Assembly: GCF_020177265.1 (NCBI RefSeq)
Contig: NZ_JAIVMC010000003.1
Location: forward strand, 186,001-250,000
Direction of reading: 5' to 3'
Length of the DNA stretch: 64,000 bases
Source of the DNA: Pseudooceanicola marinus
GTDB lineage: Bacteria; Pseudomonadota; Alphaproteobacteria; Rhodobacterales; Rhodobacteraceae
Every line of letters starts with the position of its first letter. Position 1 is the first letter of the stretch. The notes below the pieces were generated by a model. That model worked only from the letters and a program-made list of their open reading frames with translations. It was not told the DNA's origin and did not search any database. This document shows positions 49,379 through 59,265 of the stretch, in pieces. The translations under genes were made by a program, and so were the position numbers.

Positions 49379-50863
49379 TTAATCCGACACAGGCGCGATC
49401 TGCCGCGCTCCGCCCACAGGGGCGATGCGCCGGGCGGTGCCGGCGTCGATGGCCGACAGCCGGTCGGTGCCATAGCGCGTGGTCGAGGCGAGGAAGCCAT
49501 TTACCTCCGGGTTCTGCCGCGTCGTGCGTTGGCCTGCCGAGATCGACAGGTCGACCTCGGCCTCCTCCAGCGCCAGCCGGGTGGGAATGGCGTTCAGCCG
49601 GTCCTCCATCTGCCCGCCCAGATCGTCGAAACTGACCATGCCGACGAAGAACTTCAGGTCGCGGCAATCCCAGCCCGCCGCCGAGCCGCGCAGCCGAGCC
49701 ACCTCGGCCAGGGTCAGGGAACAGCGGAAGTCCACCAGATCCTCCTGCCAGCGGTCCAGTTGCAGGCGCATGGCGTCGAACCCGGTGCGAGAGGCTGCCG
49801 TCATCGCCGATTGCACGATGGCCCGCGCCAGCTGCCCGCCGCCCGGGCCCTGCATCCGCGTGGTCCAGTCGTTGGGCTGCTCGACGCCCGCATCGGCCAC
49901 CAGGAAGAGCAGGCGCGACAGCTTCACCGCCTCGCGGGCCGAAAGCGGGGCATGGGGAGCCTCGGCGCGGGCGCGCTCCACCGCCAGGCCGGTGGTGCCG
50001 AAGTTGTCGGTGATGCCCCCGTCCAGCAGCTTTACGAAGCGCATGTCGGGGTCGCTGGCATAGCTTTCCAGCGCCGCCGCATGGGCGCGCATGGCACCCG
50101 TCGCCTCGGAATTGTAGCGCGCCGCTGTCAGCCAGTCGGGCGCGCGGTAGGCGCAACCGCCCTGGTGGCTGTCCACGACGATGGGCGAGAAGACCAGCGG
50201 ATAGGCGGCCGAGGCCGCAACCGCGTCGGAGATCGGGAAGCTGGCCAGGTCGGAACAGAGCGCATCGAAAGTCTCGGGCGTGAACAGGAAGGTGGTTTGA
50301 TTGGCCACATCGGTGGCATTGATCCAGGTGGTGATCGGGGATCGCCGCGCCAGGTCGCCGAAGGTGGCGCCGTGGAACAGCGCCTCGTCGAGGAACCGTC
50401 CGAAGGTCTCGCGCCCGTTGGCCCCGCCCGAGAGGCCGCGCGCGATGGTCAGCGGGTTCAACGGATTGTTGGCCATGTAGCGTTCGGCGTCGCGCACCAG
50501 GTAACCGTCACGATAGCGATCCACGCCCTCGGCACCGTGGAGCCCGTAGTAGGCCGCCGTGACCGAGCCGCCCGAGACGCCGGTGACCAACCGCAGCTCC
50601 GACAGGATGCCGTCCGGGTCGCCGGGGCCAGCGGTCATGGCGCGAAGCTCCTCCACCACCCCATGGGCGAAGGCCGAGGCGCGCATGCCCCCGCCGGAGA
50701 AGGCCAGGCCGACCCACAGCTCTTCATCGCCCGCAGGCGCGGCGCGGGCGGTGTCGTTTGGGCCGTTGTCGCGCAACTGGTTCAGGGGCGGGTTCAGGAC
50801 GGCGCAGGCCGACAAGGCGAGGGCCAGGGGCAGGGCGGTCAAAAGGCGTGTCTGAAATCGCAT
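49379..50863 (-). CDS. Patatin-like phospholipase lipoprotein
   Basis: A 494-residue lipoprotein: lipobox LSAC with Cys20 after a hydrophobic leader. Patatin features: oxyanion loop FSGGGMRASA (55-64), nucleophile Ser97 in GVSGGS, and the catalytic Asp in LLDGGITDN. A phospholipase or acylhydrolase anchored in the cell envelope. Longer than minimal patatins because of helical insertions. Single gene, 21 bases downstream of the sensor-kinase gene on the same strand, so it may be the last gene of the protease/two-component operon. Confidence 0.87.
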   Translation of the reverse strand: MRFQTRLLTALPLALALSACAVLNPPLNQLRDNGPNDTARAAPAGDEELWVGLAFSGGGMRASAFAHGVVEELRAMTAGPGDPDGILSELRLVTGVSGGSVTAAYYGLHGAEGVDRYRDGYLVRDAERYMANNPLNPLTIARGLSGGANGRETFGRFLDEALFHGATFGDLARRSPITTWINATDVANQTTFLFTPETFDALCSDLASFPISDAVAASAAYPLVFSPIVVDSHQGGCAYRAPDWLTAARYNSEATGAMRAHAAALESYASDPDMRFVKLLDGGITDNFGTTGLAVERARAEAPHAPLSAREAVKLSRLLFLVADAGVEQPNDWTTRMQGPGGGQLARAIVQSAMTAASRTGFDAMRLQLDRWQEDLVDFRCSLTLAEVARLRGSAAGWDCRDLKFFVGMVSFDDLGGQMEDRLNAIPTRLALEEAEVDLSISAGQRTTRQNPEVNGFLASTTRYGTDRLSAIDAGTARRIAPVGGARQIAPVSD

Positions 50864-50884
50864 GCGGGTCCCGGGGTCGGGGGA

Positions 50885-52255
50885 TCAATCCCGCGACAGC
50901 TTAGGCCAGGCGATCTCGATCCGGAAACCCTTTTCGCTTGCCGGCAGGGTGAGTTTGGCACCGTGGCGGGTGGCGATCGCCTGCACCAGCGCCAGGCCCA
51001 GGCCGTGACCGGCCACGTCGCGATCCCGCTCGGCCCGGACGAAGCGGCGGGTGATCTCGGCGCGTTGCGCCTCGGGCAGGCCGGGGCCGGTGTCGGCGAG
51101 GATCATCACCAGGCGGTCGCCCTCGGCGGTTAGGGTCATCGCGATGCTGTCGCCGGGGCGGCAGAACTTCATCGCGTTGTCGAGGAGGTTGGACAGAAGC
51201 TGGGCGATCAGGCTGCGTTCCCCCAGGACCTGCAGGCCGGGCGGGGCGTCGAGGGTCAGGGCCATCGCACGGTCTTCGGCCAGCGGCTGGTAGAGGTCAT
51301 GCACCTCCGCCATCAGGGCCGAGAGGTCCACCGGCACCAGTCCGGGCCGCGCGCCACTGGCGGCCTCGGCGGCAGAGATGTCCAGCAGCGCATTGAAGGT
51401 GCGGGTGGTGGCATGGATCTCCGCCTCTAGCGCCTGTTTTTGCGGGGCGGGGGCGTCGAGGGTGCGGATGCGTTGCAGCAGGCGGTTCAGGGGCGTGCGC
51501 AATTCATGGGCAATGGTGTCCGACAGGCGTTGGGTGGCGCGGTTCAGCGCCTCGATCCGGTCGAGCATGGCATGCACATGGGTTTCCAGCAGACCGAATT
51601 CATCGCTGGACCGGGGCTCGGGCAGGCGGGCCGACAGGTCGCCTGCCGCCACTAGATCGGCCAGCCGGTTCACCCGCGCGATGCGCCCCAGCACCCAGCG
51701 GGAGGTCAGCCACCCGGCCAGCAGCGCCAGCGCCACCAGCCCGGCGGCCACTGGCCAGATCACCCGGCGGAGCCCGGCCAGTGTCGCCTCGCGCGGGGTT
51801 TCGGCCCGGGCGGTCAGGAAGCGAAAGCCGCCGGGCAGTTCCCGCGCGATGCCGCGATAGCGGATCGCCTCGCCGCCGGGGCCGAGGGGCAGGGCGTAGT
51901 GCAGCACGGGCGCCGGGTCGAAGCGCGCGCCCACGGGCGTGATGTCCACGGGCCAGCCCCCGATATTGCCCGCAAGTTTCACACCCGTACGATCCTGCAG
52001 CAGATAGATCGCCTCGCCCGGTTCCATGCTGCGGGATCGGAAATCGATGGCCTGGCGCAGCGCCGGGATGCGCCTTTGCTGATAGGTGGCGGCGAAGGCG
52101 TCGAGATCCGCGGTCAGCAGCTCGGCCTGGCGCGCGTCCAGCGCCCGGGCGGTCACCCGGTATTGCAGGCCCATGGCCGAGAGGGAGATCACGATGATGC
52201 CGGCCGCGATGGCCAGGGTGACCCGCAGGCTGGCGGAGCCGGCCAGGCGCCTCAT
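50885..52255 (-). CDS. Sensor histidine kinase
   Basis: A 456-residue membrane kinase. Two membrane helices (about 11-31 and 166-188) enclose a periplasmic sensor part of about 130 residues. A HAMP linker (190-235) is followed by the dimerisation helix with phospho-acceptor His250 (LSDTIAHELRTPLNRL) and an ATPase domain (DNAMKFC, DTGPGLPEAQR, GHGLGLALVQAIA). It overlaps the response-regulator gene by four bases. The signal is unknown; the adjacent protease and patatin suggest envelope stress. Confidence 0.92.
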   Translation of the reverse strand: MRRLAGSASLRVTLAIAAGIIVISLSAMGLQYRVTARALDARQAELLTADLDAFAATYQQRRIPALRQAIDFRSRSMEPGEAIYLLQDRTGVKLAGNIGGWPVDITPVGARFDPAPVLHYALPLGPGGEAIRYRGIARELPGGFRFLTARAETPREATLAGLRRVIWPVAAGLVALALLAGWLTSRWVLGRIARVNRLADLVAAGDLSARLPEPRSSDEFGLLETHVHAMLDRIEALNRATQRLSDTIAHELRTPLNRLLQRIRTLDAPAPQKQALEAEIHATTRTFNALLDISAAEAASGARPGLVPVDLSALMAEVHDLYQPLAEDRAMALTLDAPPGLQVLGERSLIAQLLSNLLDNAMKFCRPGDSIAMTLTAEGDRLVMILADTGPGLPEAQRAEITRRFVRAERDRDVAGHGLGLALVQAIATRHGAKLTLPASEKGFRIEIAWPKLSRD

Positions 52256-52995
52256 GCCGGGGCGTCGTCCATGGGAGCGGCCCGTTGCGGGTCAAAGACA
52301 TAGCCCGCGCCGCGCTCCGTATGGATCACCGGGCGCCCGGCGGCCTGCTCCAGCTTGCGGCGCAACCGGCCGACGTGGACATCGACCACGTTGGTCTGCG
52401 GGTCGAAATGCAGGTTCCAGACCTTTTCCAGCAGCTGCATCCGCGTCACCACCGCCCCGGCATTGGCGGCGAAGAAGGCGATCAGATCGAACTCCTTCGG
52501 GCTGACGGGGACGTGGGTGGCGCCGATATGGACGGTCCGCGCCTTCATGCGGATCTCCATCTCACCGAAGCTGACCAGGTCGTTGTCCAGTACCGTGATC
52601 GTGGCCCGGCGCAGCAGGGCGCGCAGGCGCGCGCGCAGCTCATCGGGGTCGAAGGGCTTGGCCAGGTAGTCGTCCGCGCCCTTCTCCAGCCCCTCGATCT
52701 TGTTCGCGGCCCGCCCCAGGGCGGAGACGATCAGCACCAGCGCGGTGGAGCCTGCGGCGCGGATCTTTGCCAGGGCGTCGATGCCGTCGCCGCCGGGCAG
52801 CATCCGGTCGAAGACGATGACGCGGAAATCGTCGGCCCCGGCGGCAGCCAGCCCCTCGGGGTAGGTCGTCACCCAATGCGGATCGGCGCCGAGGTCGCGT
52901 GCCGCCGCGCAAAGGGCCTGGCCCGCTTCGGTGTCGTCCTCGACGATGAGGATGCGGGGCGGCAGGCGGGGCGGGGTCGGGTCGGTCTCTGGCAT
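52252..52995 (-). CDS. OmpR-type response regulator
   Basis: A 247-residue regulator. Receiver domain with acidic pocket (VEDD at 18-21), phospho-acceptor Asp63 (VFDRMLPGGDG) and Lys in LAKPFDPDEL. The C-terminal winged helix has SPKEFDLIAFFAANAG, VVDVHVGRLRRKLE and ERGAGYVFD. Start chosen at 52995; the 19-base gap to the protease gene makes one transcript likely. Partner of the downstream kinase. Confidence 0.92.
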   Translation of the reverse strand: MPETDPTPPRLPPRILIVEDDTEAGQALCAAARDLGADPHWVTTYPEGLAAAGADDFRVIVFDRMLPGGDGIDALAKIRAAGSTALVLIVSALGRAANKIEGLEKGADDYLAKPFDPDELRARLRALLRRATITVLDNDLVSFGEMEIRMKARTVHIGATHVPVSPKEFDLIAFFAANAGAVVTRMQLLEKVWNLHFDPQTNVVDVHVGRLRRKLEQAAGRPVIHTERGAGYVFDPQRAAPMDDAPA

Positions 52996-53014
52996 GGTCA
53001 CTCCGGATGGCTGG

Positions 53015-54409
53015 TCAGAAGGGCACGACGGCCGGGTCGAGCGCATTGCCCGTGACCGGCCGACCCAGCGAGGGGGCGGCGGCGGGATCCAGCAGCAGGT
53101 GCATCTGCCGTTCGTCCCGCTGGATGCGCAGCAGCTGCGCCGTGGCACTGCGCAGCGCGACTTTCGCCCCGGCGAGACCGTTAACCGCGCGGATCTCGTC
53201 CCCCGGCGCGAGGCCCGCGGCAAAGGCCGGGCTGTTCTCGGTGACCGACAGAATGCGGGCCGTGCCGGGCGCGAGGGTCAGGCCGAGGGGCACAGGTGCC
53301 GGAGCTGCTCTGGACGCGGCAGACGCTTCGGGCATGTCCGTGGGCGTCAGTCGCAGGGTCAGCTGCTGCTCCATCGGGTGCGCGCCCGGGCGCATGAGGA
53401 CCAAAGGCAAGGTATCGCTGCGGCGGCCCTCCAGCGCGAAGGCCAGCGTGCCCGGGCGGTCCAGCCGCCGGCCATCCAAGGACAGCAGGACATCGCCAGG
53501 GCGAAGGCCGGCGCGTGCTGCGGCGCCGCCGTCGTCCACGTCGTCCACTAGGACGCCGGTTTGATCCTCGCCGAGGCCCAGCAGGCGCGCGGTCTCCCCG
53601 TCGAGCGGTCGCAGGCGCAGCCCCAGGCGGGGCACAGGCACCAGGGTGTCGTCGATCAGCCCCTGCAGGGTCGCCACGGGCACCGCATAGGCGACGCCGG
53701 TGAAGAAGCGTGAGCCGTCGGCAATCCGGGCATTGATCGCCACCACGCCCCCCCGCGCATCCAGCAGCGGGCCGCCGGAGGATCCAGGGTTGAGGGCCGC
53801 GTCATGCTGGTAAAGCTGCAACGGCACCGCCGGGTCCACCTGTCGCCCGACATGGGACAGGCTGCCCCGGGTCACGCTCTGCCCCAGCTCCAGCGGGGCG
53901 CCAAGCGCGAACAGGGGCTGGCCCAGGACCGGCGCGGTCGGGGCGGGCGAAAGGCCTGGCGCAGGGGCGGGCCCGGTCAGGGTGAACAGGGCCAGGTCCC
54001 GCGCCCGGTCCTGCCGCAGCAGCGTCGCCTCGCGCCTCTGGCCATCGCTGAACCGCGCGACGATATGGGCGTGTGCTCCGATCACATGGGCATTGGTGAC
54101 CAGGACCGGTTCCGTGCCGAAGAGGAAGCCGCTGCCGAGGAAGGCAGGCGCGCCTGTGTCGGTGTAAAGCTCCACCGTCGCTGCCAGACCGCGCGCCAGG
54201 GCCGCGGCGATCAGGGCGTCCGGCCCGGTCTCGACCCTCAGGGCGGCCCGGGGCAGGTCGATGCGGGCGAGGGCGGCGCCGGGGAGAAGGGCAAGGGCCG
54301 TTCCCAGCCAGACGACCCCCAGCCCGACCACGACCGGCCAGGCCCATCCCCGCGCGGGGCGACCAGCGGGGCGCATCGGGCGCGTGAAGGGGCGGCGGGG
54401 CAGGGGCAT
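53015..54409 (-). CDS. Trypsin-like serine protease with two PDZ domains (DegP/HtrA-like)
   Basis: A 464-residue membrane-anchored protease: basic N-terminus, one membrane helix (about 22-45), then the chymotrypsin-fold domain with His108 (TNAHVIG), Asp138 (ARDLALF) and Ser211 (NPGSSGGPL). Two PDZ domains follow (about 255-350, with GLRPGDVLLSLDGR, and 385-450, with GLAPGDEIRAVNGL). First gene of an operon with the two-component system; divergent from a secreted protein gene. Envelope quality control is the usual role. Confidence 0.9.
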   Translation of the reverse strand: MPLPRRPFTRPMRPAGRPARGWAWPVVVGLGVVWLGTALALLPGAALARIDLPRAALRVETGPDALIAAALARGLAATVELYTDTGAPAFLGSGFLFGTEPVLVTNAHVIGAHAHIVARFSDGQRREATLLRQDRARDLALFTLTGPAPAPGLSPAPTAPVLGQPLFALGAPLELGQSVTRGSLSHVGRQVDPAVPLQLYQHDAALNPGSSGGPLLDARGGVVAINARIADGSRFFTGVAYAVPVATLQGLIDDTLVPVPRLGLRLRPLDGETARLLGLGEDQTGVLVDDVDDGGAAARAGLRPGDVLLSLDGRRLDRPGTLAFALEGRRSDTLPLVLMRPGAHPMEQQLTLRLTPTDMPEASAASRAAPAPVPLGLTLAPGTARILSVTENSPAFAAGLAPGDEIRAVNGLAGAKVALRSATAQLLRIQRDERQMHLLLDPAAAPSLGRPVTGNALDPAVVPF

Positions 54410-54485
54410 GGGCAGTCCTTTCAGGCCTCCGGCGGGGACGGTCCTGTCAATTTGTAGTGCTAACGCCGCGATCCGGGCAACTCAC

Positions 54486-54502
54486 ATGACAAGTTGTGTC
54501 AT
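54486..54502. promoter_or_regulatory. Palindrome between protease and secreted-protein genes
   Basis: ATGACA-AGTTG-TGTCAT, perfect six-base arms, 77 bases from the protease start and 106 from the other start. A possible site for the response regulator, or shared control of both genes. Confidence 0.5.
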
Positions 54503-54547
54503 CGGGCCGGATGGCGGCGGCAGGGGCGGCCAGATGCCAGATTTTCG

Positions 54548-54572
54548 TTGAAATGCCTCCGGCTGGGGGCAA
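54548..54572 (-). repeat. Degenerate copy of the 3'-flanking repeat
   Basis: On the - strand: CCCCCAGCCGGAGGCATTTC. The core fits (GGAGGCATTT), but it lies between divergent promoters and has no gene before it. Confidence 0.35.
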
Positions 54573-54607
54573 TCCTTCGGGCAGCATTTCCGACACGAGA
54601 TTTTCCC

Positions 54608-55288
54608 ATGCCCGTTTCGCTGCCCCGTCCGCCCGTTCTGCCCCGCCCCGCCATGGCGGTGGCCCTGGCGGCCCTTGTCGGCCTGGGGGGCGCCTTGCCC
54701 GCCGCGGCCCAGAGCGTGATCCGCAACGCCGAGCTGTCGGCGCGGCTGTTCGAGGCGGCGCAGGATCTTCGGGATCCGATGCTGGCGGTGGCGGCGGCCC
54801 GGTTGCGCAAGTCGGTGCTGGCCATGCAGGTGCAGCGCCAGCCGGTGAAGGAGGGGCCGCCGGCGGAGGGGATCGCCCCGGAACCCCGGCTCCTGTCCTG
54901 GCAACGGATGCTGGACGCGGCGCTGGAGATGTCGGGCGGGTCCGAAACGATTGCCAAGCTGGCCGACGACGTGCGGTTCGCCGGGACAAAGGGCGTGGCG
55001 TCGGGGCAGGTCTATTCGATCACCACGATCTCGGGAAATGGCAAGGATACCTATCCGCCGCTGGAATACATCGGCGGCGACTATGCGGAGGTTTATGTCG
55101 AGGCGAAGGATACCGGAGCGGACCTGAACCTTTTCGTGCGCGACGGACACGGGCGCCTGGTCTGTTCGGATACCGACATAAGCGCCATTGCCTATTGCGG
55201 CTGGCGCCCTGCCACCTCCGAGTTCTTTACCGTCGAGGTGGTCAATCGTGGCCCCGCCGCGAGCTCCTATTCGCTGATTACCAACTGA
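54608..55288 (+). CDS. Secreted protein of unknown function
   Basis: A 226-residue exported protein with a signal peptide (PAMAVALAALVGLGGALPAAAQ). The first half of the mature part is helical (LSARLFEAAQDLRDP); the second is beta-rich (YAEVYVEAKDTGADLNLFVRDG, motif EVYVEAKDTGADLNLFV) with two Cys (VCSDTD, AYCGW), like a small pre-peptidase-type beta sandwich. No enzyme motif. Divergent from the PDZ protease, so it may be that protease's substrate or share its control; this is inference. Confidence 0.7.
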   Translation: MPVSLPRPPVLPRPAMAVALAALVGLGGALPAAAQSVIRNAELSARLFEAAQDLRDPMLAVAAARLRKSVLAMQVQRQPVKEGPPAEGIAPEPRLLSWQRMLDAALEMSGGSETIAKLADDVRFAGTKGVASGQVYSITTISGNGKDTYPPLEYIGGDYAEVYVEAKDTGADLNLFVRDGHGRLVCSDTDISAIAYCGWRPATSEFFTVEVVNRGPAASSYSLITN

Positions 55289-55468
55289 TCCAACGGGCCG
55301 CATCACCGCAAACCTGTCACGGCAGGACGGCGTGGAAGGTGGCGCTGGCGGGGAAGGGACGGGCGGCGTGGCTGGCGATTGGCTGGCGCGCGGCTCGGCC
55401 TGGGATCCGCCGGGCGACACGGGGCGACCGGCGGTAAGAGAGGTGGCCCTTGAGGGCCTGTCCCGGGG

Positions 55469-56098
55469 CTATCGGCTTTCAAGCCCTCGCAGAACCTGAT
55501 CGAGGAAGGTCTCGGCCGTGATGGTGGGATCGGCGCGTCCGCCGTGCTGTTCCAGGCTGTAGGCCATGATCCAGTTGACCGCGGCGAAGAGGAACAGGGC
55601 CGTGCTCTCGGTCTCGACCTCACGCAGGCGGCCCTCGGCCACGGCCCCGTCGAGAAGGCCCTGGATATGCGCGCGCAACGTCTCGCGGCGTTGCACCAGC
55701 TGCTGCTGCATTGAGGCCGGCAGGGCGCGGATGTTGATCAGCGTGGCATAGGTGCCGCCATCCTCGATGACGTGCCGCAGGAAGGCGAGGTAAAAGGCGC
55801 GGAACCGATCAAAGGCGTCCGGACCGGCCTCTTCGGTCTCGACCCTGGCGCGTTCCCCGGCTTTCAGGCTGACCTCGATGCACTCGTAGAGCAGCTCTTC
55901 CTTGTTGCGGAAGTAGTAGTAAAGCGCCGTCTTGGTCACGCCGATACGGTCGGCGATCTCGTCCAGCGATGTTGCGTGGTAGCCCTTTTCGTTGAAGAGA
56001 CGGGATGCGACCCGAAGTGCGGCGCGGCGTTTGCGTTCACGCATCTCCTCGCGCGATGCGATCTCCCCATTCCAATCTGCCATTTGCCCCTCAGTCAT
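55469..56098 (-). CDS. TetR-family regulator
   Basis: A 209-residue TetR regulator. DNA-binding part (about 22-70): RVASRLFNEKGYHATSLDEI (motif LFNEKGYHATS), then ADRIGVTKTALYYYFRNKEELL (motif GVTKTALYYYF). The C-terminal half resembles FadR/acyl-CoA-responsive TetR proteins (FAAVNWIMAY, ...RRETLRAHIQGLL). Single gene; an AT-richer region lies upstream. Target unknown. Confidence 0.87.
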   Translation of the reverse strand: MTEGQMADWNGEIASREEMRERKRRAALRVASRLFNEKGYHATSLDEIADRIGVTKTALYYYFRNKEELLYECIEVSLKAGERARVETEEAGPDAFDRFRAFYLAFLRHVIEDGGTYATLINIRALPASMQQQLVQRRETLRAHIQGLLDGAVAEGRLREVETESTALFLFAAVNWIMAYSLEQHGGRADPTITAETFLDQVLRGLESR

Positions 56099-56518
56099 TT
56101 GTTGGTGTGTGATTCGGGAATCGCACCCGTTTCACGACGAAGCTGTAGACAAACAATATTGCCGATTAATCCGGAGCGACATTGTCGCGCAAGAAACTCT
56201 CCAGACTCGCGGGTCATTGAACCCGCGTCTAAGAGTGGCCGCATGCTCTAAGCCGGAAGCTAGGCACAGAAAACCCCCGGATCTGAGAAACCGGCGGAGC
56301 GACCTGCAATAAAACCCAATACGCCGACATTCCGCTCGGAATGGCGGAAACGCGCCCTATCGGATTTTAATTTGGTCTTTGCATACGCTGGCGACGGGTC
56401 TTGTCGCAAGAGATCTCTCCCTATCCGCGTACGTTTTATTCCTTGCAAGTATCAACTGTATTCACATGGAATGAGCCGCTCAAGGGGAGGTGCAACCTTT
56501 GGGCGTATAAAAGCCGCA
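56099..56518. other. Gene-free, AT-richer stretch with palindromes
   Basis: About 420 bases with no credible ORF. Hand count for 56341-56520 gives 91 G/C of 180 (51%), far below the surrounding genes. It contains a palindrome CATTCCG-CT-CGGAATG (56328-56343, arms extend to 11 with one mismatch), a CGCGGGT/ACCCGCG hairpin near 56198-56217 and AGAGATCTCT near 56409. It may hold a small RNA, a complex promoter, or remnant foreign DNA. Confidence 0.5.
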
Positions 56519-56570
56519 GGCGCCACCCTGGGTGGCGGGGTGGCGCCTGAACAGTTGCTCAATTTTTGAG
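56519..56570 (-). terminator. Double hairpin terminator of the nitronate monooxygenase gene
   Basis: On the - strand after the stop: first GCTCAA-AAA-TTGAGC (56556-56570), then ten-base arms GGCGCCACCC/GGGTGGCGCC (56519-56547) followed by TGCGGCTTTTATA. Confidence 0.75.
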
Positions 56571-56584
56571 CGGGTATTCGCCGA

Positions 56585-57568
56585 TCAGCCCCGGGTCCAG
56601 CCGAGCTGCGCGGCGAGCCGGTCCTGGGCGGCGATGAACTCGGCCTCCAGGCGGTCGACCAGCTTCGCCGCCGGAAGGATCTCCTTCACTGCGCCGATGC
56701 CCTGGCCCGAGCCCCAGATCTCCTTCCAGCTTTTCGGCTTGGCGCCGCCGAAGTCCATTTTCGACGGGTCCGAGATTTCCAGCGCCTCGGGGTCCATGCC
56801 GGCCGCGGCGACCGAGGGCTTCAGGTAGTTGCCCCAGACGCCGGTGAAGAGGTTGGAATAGACGATGTCGGAGGCGCCGCAGTCGGTGATCATCTGCTTG
56901 TAGGCCTCGTCTGCATTGGCCTCCTCCGTGGCGATGAAGGCGGAGCCGGCGTAGCCGCCGTCGGCACCCATGGCCAGCGCGGCCAGCAGGCTGTCACCGC
57001 GCGCGATGGCGCCCGAAAGGAACAGCGGGCCGTCGAACCAGGCGCGGATTTCCTGCACCAGGGCGAAGGGAGATTGCGCGCCCGCGTGGCCGCCGGCACC
57101 GGCCGCCACGGCGATCAGACCATCAGCGCCCTTTTCGATGGCCTTGTGGGCGAAGCGGTCGTTGATGACGTCGTGTAGGACGATGCCGCCGCCGGCGTGG
57201 GCGGCCTCGTTGACCTCGGGCCGGGCCCCGAGCGAGGTGATCCAGACCGGCACCTTGTGCTTCATGCAGATTTCCACGTCACGCTCCAGCCGGGCGTTCG
57301 ACTTGTGCACGATCTGGTTCACCGCGTAGGGCGCCGCCGGGGTGTCCGGGTTCTCCTGGTTATGCCGGTCCAGCTCTTCGTTGATCCGGGTCAGCCAGCG
57401 TTCCAGCTCGATCGGCTCGCCCGCCTTCTCGCGCGCATTCAGCGCCGGGAAGGAGCCGACGATGCCGGCCTTGCACTGGGCGATCACCAGATCGGGGTTG
57501 GAAATGATGAAAAGCGGGCTGCCGATCAGTGGCAGACGCAGGTTGGAGAGCGCTTGGGGCAGGCTCAT
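56585..57568 (-). CDS. Nitronate monooxygenase family protein
   Basis: A 327-residue FMN barrel protein. Start at 57568 with GGAGG upstream. Motifs: LIGSPLFIISNPDLV, HDVINDRFAHKAIEKGADGLIAVAAGAGGHAG (key part GADGLIAV and GAGGHAG), LSGAIARGDSLLAALAMGADGGYAGSAF (key part GADGGYAGSAF). The His of GAGGHAG is usual in the class I nitronate monooxygenases. Oxidises alkyl nitronates such as propionate 3-nitronate. Single gene, with its own double terminator. Confidence 0.9.
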   Translation of the reverse strand: MSLPQALSNLRLPLIGSPLFIISNPDLVIAQCKAGIVGSFPALNAREKAGEPIELERWLTRINEELDRHNQENPDTPAAPYAVNQIVHKSNARLERDVEICMKHKVPVWITSLGARPEVNEAAHAGGGIVLHDVINDRFAHKAIEKGADGLIAVAAGAGGHAGAQSPFALVQEIRAWFDGPLFLSGAIARGDSLLAALAMGADGGYAGSAFIATEEANADEAYKQMITDCGASDIVYSNLFTGVWGNYLKPSVAAAGMDPEALEISDPSKMDFGGAKPKSWKEIWGSGQGIGAVKEILPAAKLVDRLEAEFIAAQDRLAAQLGWTRG

Positions 57569-57716
57569 GGGTTCCTCCCGGGTGTTGTCCTCGGCGTCAG
57601 AGGTGGCACGCGGCAGGCCGGGTGTCACCTCTGTCGCTGCGTCACGGGCGGGTACGGGGACCCGGCATCAGCAGTACATAAGGGGAGGGGCGCGCAGGTC
57701 CGGGGTAAGGTCGGCG

Positions 57717-58751
<1,035 letters not shown>

Positions 58752-58903
58752 ACCTGACCCTCTTTTGACCGACGGTTTAGTATGGGATGCGTATCAAGTT
58801 AAGAGCAAGCCGCGTGAAGCTTTTGCGACACCGCCAAGCCGTGCACGACGTCCAGAAACGTCACCGGCCCCGAAGGGCAAAGGCTGGTCTGTAAGAGAGA
58901 AAT

Positions 58904-58978
58904 TGGAGCGGGCGAGGCGATTCGAACGCCCGACCCTTACCTTGGCAAGGTAATGCTCTACCCCTGAGCTACGCCCGC
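58904..58978 (-). tRNA. tRNA-Gly (anticodon GCC), first copy
   Basis: On the - strand: acceptor GCGGGCG/CGCCCGC with discriminator T and encoded CCA, D stem, anticodon loop TTGCCAA (GCC) in stem TTACC/GGTAA, and T loop GTTCGAATC. 75 bases. Confidence 0.95.
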
Positions 58979-59017
58979 ATCCGGTTCGACAGGTGGGTCC
59001 CTGTCTGGGGTCCAAAA

Positions 59018-59092
59018 TGGAGCGGGCGAGGCGATTCGAACGCCCGACCCTTACCTTGGCAAGGTAATGCTCTACCCCTGAGCTACGCCCGC
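59018..59092 (-). tRNA. tRNA-Gly (anticodon GCC), second copy
   Basis: Same sequence as the copy at 58904, 39 bases upstream of it in transcription, again with encoded CCA. The spacers differ from each other, so only the tRNA body is duplicated. Probably one transcript. Confidence 0.95.
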
Positions 59093-59265
59093 TTCCTTTT
59101 GGTGAGGCACGATGTACAAAGACGGCCCGGCGGCTGCAAGAGGAAAATTCGGGCTTTTCGCGGAAATTTTCCGACGCGCGCCTGACCTCAGGGGCGGCTG
59201 GTCCGGCGCCCCGGTGACAGGCCGGGGCGCGCTGGCGTCCCGGCCTTTGCTGCAAGGCGTGCCGC

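Noticed and set aside
56372-56569. A 65-codon ORF in the AT-richer island
   Set aside because: It runs into the terminator hairpin of the nitronate monooxygenase gene, has no ribosome site and shows no known motif.
58794-59255. An open frame across the two tRNA genes with repeated GRSSGVEHYLAKVRVGR segments
   Set aside because: The protein repeat is only the translation of the two tRNA-Gly genes.
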